Positions 45,226 to 49,808 of a stretch of 49,808 bases of DNA are shown here, in pieces. The stretch spans positions 1-49,808 of the forward strand of contig PTJY01000008.1 of the NCBI GenBank assembly GCA_002937505.1, written 5' to 3'. The first letter of the stretch is position 1. Each line of letters starts with the position of its first letter. The notes beneath the pieces were generated by a model. It made no database searches. It saw only the letters and a program-made list of their open reading frames with translations, and was not told the origin of the DNA. The position numbers and the translations under genes are program-made. This DNA comes from Alphaproteobacteria bacterium MarineAlpha12_Bin1. Lineage in GTDB: Bacteria > Pseudomonadota > Alphaproteobacteria > UBA6615.

Positions 45226-45858
45226 ATGGAAATTCTAGAACTTAAAATTAATGGTTTTGTAAATGGGGAACGTATTCCTCAGAAATTTGCTTTTGGGGTG
45301 CCAACCGATGAAGAATTGTTCACTTTTGGTCCTAACATTAGTCCAGCGCTTAGTTGGAGTGAAGGCCCTGAAGGCACAATGTCATATGCGGTCATTATGC
45401 ATGATGCAAGTGTTCCAACTGTATTTGACGATGCAAACCAAGAGGGAAAAACAATTTCTGCAGATCTTCCGAGAATGGATTTCTATCATTGGGTGTTGGT
45501 TGATGTGCCGAAAACAATTACAGAGCTTGTCGAAGGGGCTGAATCTAACTCAGTTGTTGCTAAGGGCAAGCCAATTGGAAAATCGGACTATGGCATTCGT
45601 GGAGCCAATGATTTTGGAATGTTTATGGCTTCAAATGAAGATATGGCGGGAGATTATGGTGGTTATGATGGCCCTGCCCCACCGTGGAACGATGAAATAC
45701 TTCATGAATATCACTTCAACGTTTTCTCATTAGATGTTGAGACACTCGGTTTAGGAGGAGCCTTTAGTGGTAAAGACGCTGTCGCTGCTATGGAGGGTCA
45801 TGTCCTGGCGAAGGGAAATATAATAGGACTTTATACTCTGAACCCTTTATTAATTTAA
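45226..45858 (+). CDS. YbhB/YbcL-type PEBP family protein
   Basis: A 210-residue phosphatidylethanolamine-binding-protein fold. The ligand-site pattern is visible as N-I-S-P-A-L-S-W near residues 38-45, the acidic D-A-S-V-P after Y-A-V-I-M-H, and Y-H-W-V-L-V-D-V-P near residue 86. A later P-P-W-N-D-E segment matches the usual P-P-x-G-x-x-H region only loosely. The function of bacterial members is poorly known. There is no signal peptide. The gene's last nine bases overlap the end of the convergent ligase gene. Confidence 0.85.
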   Translation: MEILELKINGFVNGERIPQKFAFGVPTDEELFTFGPNISPALSWSEGPEGTMSYAVIMHDASVPTVFDDANQEGKTISADLPRMDFYHWVLVDVPKTITELVEGAESNSVVAKGKPIGKSDYGIRGANDFGMFMASNEDMAGDYGGYDGPAPPWNDEILHEYHFNVFSLDVETLGLGGAFSGKDAVAAMEGHVLAKGNIIGLYTLNPLLI

Positions 45859-47199
45859 TTTTTGAGCGTTTTTATAGTCAACTAATTTTGATTTATATTC
45901 GCTTCTGTCAAGCGTTAAGTAAGGTACAAGCGATACTTTTGATTTGAAGACCAGTTTTTCGCGTATAGCTGTTTCAATTGCAACTTGTAGATTTTTATAT
46001 TCTTTTCGTCCTTGGTTAAGTTCGACTAATATTGGAAGCGGAGGGGACTGCTTTACACCATTTTGACTAGGCCTAATAGATATTAGGCCACTTACTTCTG
46101 GACAAAAATCACTTACTACCTCGCGAACTGCGCTTGGAAAAACATTAACCCCTCTAACAATCAGCATATCGTCAGTTCTACCAATGCAGCGAATTCGAAT
46201 TCCTGTTCTTCCGCTTCCTACTGGCTTGGTATAGACTATAACGTGGTCTCTACTTCGAAAACGCAAGAGTGGTGCGGCTTCATGTCTAAGATGCGTGTAT
46301 ACGAGTTCTCCTGTAGCCCCATCTTCTATGGGAACAATTTTCTCACTTTTGGGGTCTATTAATTCTACATGAACAAAATCTTGTGCACAAAAGTGCATGC
46401 CCAATTGTTCTTCCGCTTCTCCCCAGATTGATATTGAAATATCACCTATACCCATTACTTCATGAACTTTTGCTCTGTAGAGATTTTCTAGCTGTGATCT
46501 AAGAGATTTTTCGGCAGCTCCTGGCTCTCCTCCACAAATGAGTGTTTTTAACCCACATTCAGAAGGATCAACCCCAAGCCGTTTAGCTGTCTCAGCTATG
46601 TAAAGCAAAAAAGAAGGTGTGCCAGGAATAGCATCAGGTTGAAAACGATTAAGGGCCCTAACTAATCTTTCTGTGTTTCCCGTTCCTATTGGAATTATAT
46701 TTACGCCAAGAGATTGAAGTGATTCTCCTACTGCTCCTGCCACAAAGGGCCCCGAATTGTAGGTTGTTAAGACTCTGTGATTTTTAAGTATGCCAGCGGC
46801 CGTATAACTTCTATGTGATGTTATAATCCAATTTTTTAGGTCGTTTTGAGTTAGAGGAATATACATAGGAACGCCAGAGGTGCCGCTCGTAGAATATATC
46901 CTTGCTATATTTTCTAAAGGGGCCGCACAATGGGACCCTAAAGGGGCTTCTTCAGCCTGACTTTTTCTCAACTCATCTTTAGTGCTTAGTGGTACATTAT
47001 TTAAGTTATTTAGACCACCCACGCTCTTAGCATTCTTGAAACCAGCTTTATTAAGCTTGTTTTTATAAAACCTTGAATTTTCGAACAAATAAATAACCTG
47101 CTTTCTAAAAGCAGATTCATCCAATAACCTTTGTTTACTGCGGCTTCGTGTTTCGACCTCGGGGTCATATATTTTTGTATAATTGTTAGCCACCGTCAT
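45850..47199 (-). CDS. PaaK-like AMP-binding ligase
   Basis: A 449-residue adenylate-forming enzyme of the phenylacetate-CoA ligase type. Motifs include Y-S-T-S-G-T-S-G-V-P near residue 103, C-G-G-E-P-G-A-A near residue 220, H-E-V-M-G-I-G-D-I in the adenine site and I-R-C-I-G-R-T-D-D-M-L near residue 350. It would activate a carboxylic acid to an acyl-CoA at the cost of ATP to AMP. The ATG at 47199 is chosen; an in-frame TTG at 47220 would lengthen the overlap with the upstream gene. It overlaps the citryl-CoA-lyase-like gene by 14 bases, a sign of tight coupling. Confidence 0.85.
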   Translation of the reverse strand: MTVANNYTKIYDPEVETRSRSKQRLLDESAFRKQVIYLFENSRFYKNKLNKAGFKNAKSVGGLNNLNNVPLSTKDELRKSQAEEAPLGSHCAAPLENIARIYSTSGTSGVPMYIPLTQNDLKNWIITSHRSYTAAGILKNHRVLTTYNSGPFVAGAVGESLQSLGVNIIPIGTGNTERLVRALNRFQPDAIPGTPSFLLYIAETAKRLGVDPSECGLKTLICGGEPGAAEKSLRSQLENLYRAKVHEVMGIGDISISIWGEAEEQLGMHFCAQDFVHVELIDPKSEKIVPIEDGATGELVYTHLRHEAAPLLRFRSRDHVIVYTKPVGSGRTGIRIRCIGRTDDMLIVRGVNVFPSAVREVVSDFCPEVSGLISIRPSQNGVKQSPPLPILVELNQGRKEYKNLQVAIETAIREKLVFKSKVSLVPYLTLDRSEYKSKLVDYKNAQKLN

Positions 47200-47968
47200 A
47201 CTCAATCGGATCGGAACCAAAATGAGACATCATAAATCCTATAGGTCTTTCTTTTTCTTCATTTAAGTGACCAATTAATCCAAGGGTACGTGAGAGAATA
47301 GGTATTCCTCTAACTGCTCCTTTGGGAACGTCAAGGTCCAGTAAAACAGCGGCCATTGGGCCAGTTAAATTCATAGGTAGTGGTTTTTCCCAAACCTCTT
47401 CAATTATAGGTGGAAACTTTTTTAACAGATCTACATATTTTCCGCTTGCTTTTCGACTGTCCGCGAGTTCTAAAACTCGCTGAGCCCGAGGATCAACTGG
47501 ATGGTGGATAGGATGACCAAAACCCGGAATAAACCTTCCAGTATTTTTGAATTCATTTACTACATTTAAAGTAGCATCTTCCAATGAAACGTCTTTTTCT
47601 TCGACTATTTTGAGTGTTTGATCAAGCATATCAGCTACTTGTTCCGCGCTGCCGAGTATAACTGACCCGACACCTAAAATACCTGCGGCAACTGCAGCTT
47701 GTAGCGCTTCTGGTGCTGCGGCTAAAGTCATGCGCGCTGCTTGGACGCTCGGAACTAAACCATGTTCGGCTAGAGCAACGATAAGCAGATCAATAAAAAA
47801 AGCTTGGTTTTTAGTGGGTACTTTCCCGGTCAAATGAAAGAAAAAAAATTCAGCGATAGAAACGTTTCCCATTAATTCATTGCATAAATCTTTACCTCGT
47901 ATGGTTATTGATGATGCATCTGATTTTTCAATTGCCGATTTGGTTTCGCCCTTTTTCCCAATTAGCAT
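47186..47968 (-). CDS. Citryl-CoA lyase-like protein (citrate synthase fold)
   Basis: A 260-residue protein resembling the C-terminal citrate-synthase-like domain of ATP-citrate lyase and stand-alone citryl-CoA lyases. H69 in A-L-A-E-H-G-L matches the first catalytic histidine and H152 in G-F-G-H-P-I the second. Where the catalytic aspartate is expected (N-V-D-G in ATP-citrate lyase) I read N-L-T-G, with T202 in its place. It would cleave or form a citryl-CoA-like 3-hydroxy-3-carboxyacyl-CoA. It is the first gene of a two-gene unit with the PaaK-like ligase. The substrate need not be citrate. Confidence 0.8.
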   Translation of the reverse strand: MLIGKKGETKSAIEKSDASSITIRGKDLCNELMGNVSIAEFFFFHLTGKVPTKNQAFFIDLLIVALAEHGLVPSVQAARMTLAAAPEALQAAVAAGILGVGSVILGSAEQVADMLDQTLKIVEEKDVSLEDATLNVVNEFKNTGRFIPGFGHPIHHPVDPRAQRVLELADSRKASGKYVDLLKKFPPIIEEVWEKPLPMNLTGPMAAVLLDLDVPKGAVRGIPILSRTLGLIGHLNEEKERPIGFMMSHFGSDPIEYDGG

Positions 47969-48105
47969 TATACTTGCCTTTCGCTATTAAATTTCTAGCT
48001 TCTACCATAAAATTAAAACACCTTAAGGCACTAATTATAGACGTATATATAGTTTCTGAGAACATCATAGGACTAAACAATCTAGCTTTTAAATAATTCT
48101 ACTTA

Positions 48106-48136
48106 TTGACAGGCAATAGAGTGTCGCGTTTAGAAT
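48106..48136 (+). promoter_or_regulatory. Possible sigma-70 promoter for the LLM gene
   Basis: A perfect -35 box TTGACA (48106-48111) is followed 19 bases later by TAGAAT (48131-48136), a five-of-six -10 match. The spacing is slightly long. It lies in the 233-base divergent region, 65 bases upstream of the LLM oxidoreductase start. Nothing else was recognised in that region. Confidence 0.4.
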
Positions 48137-48201
48137 AGTAATGATAAGATGTTTTTTGTAATAAATAATTATGTTGGCAACAGATAGAGGAGTTCCTTTC
48201 A

Positions 48202-49317
48202 ATGGATTATGGAATGTTTTCGATGCCCCTACGGCCCCCCGGAGGAAATGTCACTAAGGAATATCATCAAGATATTGAAACCTTCGTTTTAGGAGACCAA
48301 CTCGGGTATAGTGAGGGATGGATGGGTGAGCATTTTACCATTCCCTGGGAACCAGTTCCTGCATCTGACCTATTTTGTGCGAGCGTTTTTGCGAAGACTG
48401 AACAAATCCGATTGGGCACTGGTGTTTCGTTACTCCCGATGCATGATCCCCGCCTTGTGGCGTTGCGAATTGCCTACCTAGATCACTTGTCTAAAGGCCG
48501 GTTGAACTTTGGTATTGGAGCCGGAGGAGCGCCGACTGATTTTCATTTTTGGGATATAGATTACAAAGAAGGTGAACACAGGGCTAGGATGCGTGAGTCA
48601 ATAGAGGTTATAAAACGTTTATGGACTGAAGAAGAGCCATTTGAACATAAAGGAAAATTTTGGCAATTTAGTGTTCCAGAGCCCATGATGCAGGTTCCGC
48701 TTTACCATCATATTAGACCTTACCAGGACCCATACCCTCCTATAGCAGTTGCGGGTCTGCATAAAGCATCGGAATCATTAGTTACAGCGGGAGAACAAGG
48801 TTGGATACCAATGAGTATTAATTATCTTCCCGCAGTAAATTTAATTACTCACTGGGAAGCTGTGTGTGAAGGGGCAAAAAAAGCTGGAAGACCTGTTCCT
48901 AATAGAAGTAGTTGGCGAATTGCAAGAGAAGTTTTTGTAGGAAAGACTGATCAGGAAGCTCGTGATGCCGTACTTAATGGACCTATTGCGGCAGCTTACA
49001 CAAATTATATGTACAATGTTTTGCGATCTTTGGGCGCAGTTGATTTATATAAAGACGACCCTGATATGCCAGATGAGGCGCTAACAGCTGAATATGTTTG
49101 TGATAAAATCTGGGTTGTGGGAAGTCCTGACACGGTCGCTGAAAAATTAGAAAAGCTCTATAACGATGTGGGTGGATTCGGAACTGTTTTACAGATTCAG
49201 TACACATATGAACCATTTCAATCCTGGCGAGATAACATGCAACTTTTTGCCCAAGAGGTTATGCCAGCTCTAAAACACTTGGCACCAGATGATTCATCTG
49301 CTGTTGCTGCTCAATAG
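48202..49317 (+). CDS. LLM-class flavin-dependent oxidoreductase
   Basis: A 371-residue luciferase-like TIM-barrel enzyme. G-W-M-G-E-H-F-T near residues 40-47, L-G-T-G-V-S-L-L-P near residue 73 and R-L-N-F-G-I-G-A-G-G near residue 106 are family hallmarks. A late segment V-V-G-S-P-D-T-V-A-E-K near residue 310 binds the flavin phosphate. It belongs to the alkanal monooxygenase-like branch and differs from the NtaA/DmoA-type enzyme at 25120. GAGGAG lies about 8 bases before the ATG. It is followed by an isopenicillin-N-synthase-type oxygenase gene 37 bases later. Substrate unknown. Confidence 0.9.
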   Translation: MDYGMFSMPLRPPGGNVTKEYHQDIETFVLGDQLGYSEGWMGEHFTIPWEPVPASDLFCASVFAKTEQIRLGTGVSLLPMHDPRLVALRIAYLDHLSKGRLNFGIGAGGAPTDFHFWDIDYKEGEHRARMRESIEVIKRLWTEEEPFEHKGKFWQFSVPEPMMQVPLYHHIRPYQDPYPPIAVAGLHKASESLVTAGEQGWIPMSINYLPAVNLITHWEAVCEGAKKAGRPVPNRSSWRIAREVFVGKTDQEARDAVLNGPIAAAYTNYMYNVLRSLGAVDLYKDDPDMPDEALTAEYVCDKIWVVGSPDTVAEKLEKLYNDVGGFGTVLQIQYTYEPFQSWRDNMQLFAQEVMPALKHLAPDDSSAVAAQ

Positions 49318-49354
49318 CTATTCTTCTAAGCGTTTATGTTAGGGAGCGCTTGTC

Positions 49355-49808
49355 TTGTCTTTTGATGATTATGTTAATTGTTCAGTTTCTACGAGTGTTA
49401 AGGATTGTATAGGGAATGAAACGATACCCGTCATTGATGTCGGTAAGTATCTAAGTGGAGATATTGAAGCCCGAGAACAGTTTGCAGTTGATTTGCGTGC
49501 CATACAGGAAAGTTTAGGGTTTTTTGTAATTGTAAATCATGGTGTAGAGCAATCCCTGATAGACCATAGTTTTGAAGAAGTGGCTAAGCTCTTCGCACTG
49601 CCACTTGATATAAAAATGAAATATCAGGTTGGTTATCACCATATAGGATACATTCCTGATCGCGCTAGCATGGTTCGTCCACATGACTCAGCTATAGACG
49701 AAGACCACGATAATACAAGCGCAGATATCAATGAGGGATGGGCATTTATGCGAGAGAGGAATAGTGATGACCCTAAGGTCATTGCTAATGTGCGTCATCG
49801 TGGGCTGA
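49355..49808 (+). CDS. Isopenicillin N synthase-family 2OG-Fe(II) oxygenase (5' part)
   Basis: The first 151 codons of an oxygenase that runs out of the window. I-P-V-I-D-V-G-K-Y near residue 30, then E-S-L-G-F-F-V-I-V-N-H-G-V near residue 56 and F-A-L-P-L-D-I-K-M-K-Y form the N-terminal domain of the isopenicillin N synthase / ACC oxidase family. The iron ligands would lie beyond the window. The start is taken as TTG at 49355 because AGGGAG (49341-49346) is eight bases upstream and no ATG fits. It lies 37 bases after the LLM gene, likely in one transcript. Confidence 0.85.
   Translation, partial: MSFDDYVNCSVSTSVKDCIGNETIPVIDVGKYLSGDIEAREQFAVDLRAIQESLGFFVIVNHGVEQSLIDHSFEEVAKLFALPLDIKMKYQVGYHHIGYIPDRASMVRPHDSAIDEDHDNTSADINEGWAFMRERNSDDPKVIANVRHRGL

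Noticed and set aside
49321-49352. Weak AAGCG/CGCTT hairpin around the ribosome-binding site of the last gene
   Set aside because: Five pairs around a loop of about 14 bases is too weak to call a terminator or regulatory switch.

Overview
This window appears to come from the chromosome of an AT-rich, probably marine, alphaproteobacterium. Three things support that. The left edge is the 3' end of an rRNA operon laid out as 23S, 5S, then initiator tRNA, the usual alphaproteobacterial order. The initiator tRNA has an A:U pair where most bacteria have the first of three anticodon-stem G:C pairs, which I recall from other alphaproteobacteria. The gene content (TAXI-type TRAP transporter, DUF4174 protein, many acyl-CoA and flavin enzymes) resembles oligotrophic marine lineages. 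I cannot name the genus. I see no mobile elements, CRISPR arrays or phage genes. Coding density is high and only one intergenic stretch exceeds 300 bases.

Layout. 1-678: end of the rrn operon. 791-8992: a cupin, a ketopantoate-reductase-like protein, an acyl-CoA synthetase, a serine hydrolase, two unusual acyl-CoA dehydrogenases and a quinone oxidoreductase. 9324-12740: a TAXI TRAP transporter whose two genes are separated by a strong hairpin. 12791-17773: a BASS-type symporter, a DUF4174 protein, an Old Yellow Enzyme, then a cupredoxin-like exported protein with a fenitrothion-hydrolase-like membrane protein. 17809-24377: a same-strand run of amidohydrolase, GST, nitronate monooxygenase, GMC oxidoreductase, cupin and a TPR/2-oxoglutarate-oxygenase fusion. 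24421-30240: a flavin reductase divergent from an LLM monooxygenase, a very large amidase, a bicupin and a peroxiredoxin-like gene with an in-frame UGA. 30300-37518: an orphan CoxL-type molybdenum hydroxylase subunit, pyruvate kinase, a Bcr/CflA-type exporter and GTP-type PEP carboxykinase. 37563-42530: an alpha/beta hydrolase and an SsuABC/TauABC-like importer ending in a small orphan membrane protein. 42562-49808: an NTF2-like protein, an SDR, an EamA exporter, a PEBP protein, a PaaK-like ligase overlapping a citryl-CoA-lyase-like gene, a second LLM oxidoreductase and the start of an isopenicillin-N-synthase-type oxygenase.

Most of the window looks like a collection of uptake systems and peripheral catabolic enzymes (activation, desaturation, flavin monooxygenation, hydrolysis) that feed CoA-thioester and C4/C3 metabolism, with pyruvate kinase and PEPCK near the middle.

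The most notable item is at 29770-30240. It is a thioredoxin-fold, peroxiredoxin-like protein whose first redox cysteine is encoded by TGA, giving a U-P-Y-C motif. Exactly 11 bases after the TGA there is a small hairpin with a G in the second loop position, the arrangement of a bacterial SECIS element. I read this as a selenoprotein that ordinary gene calling would truncate. The machinery for selenocysteine insertion is not in the window and must be looked for elsewhere in the genome.
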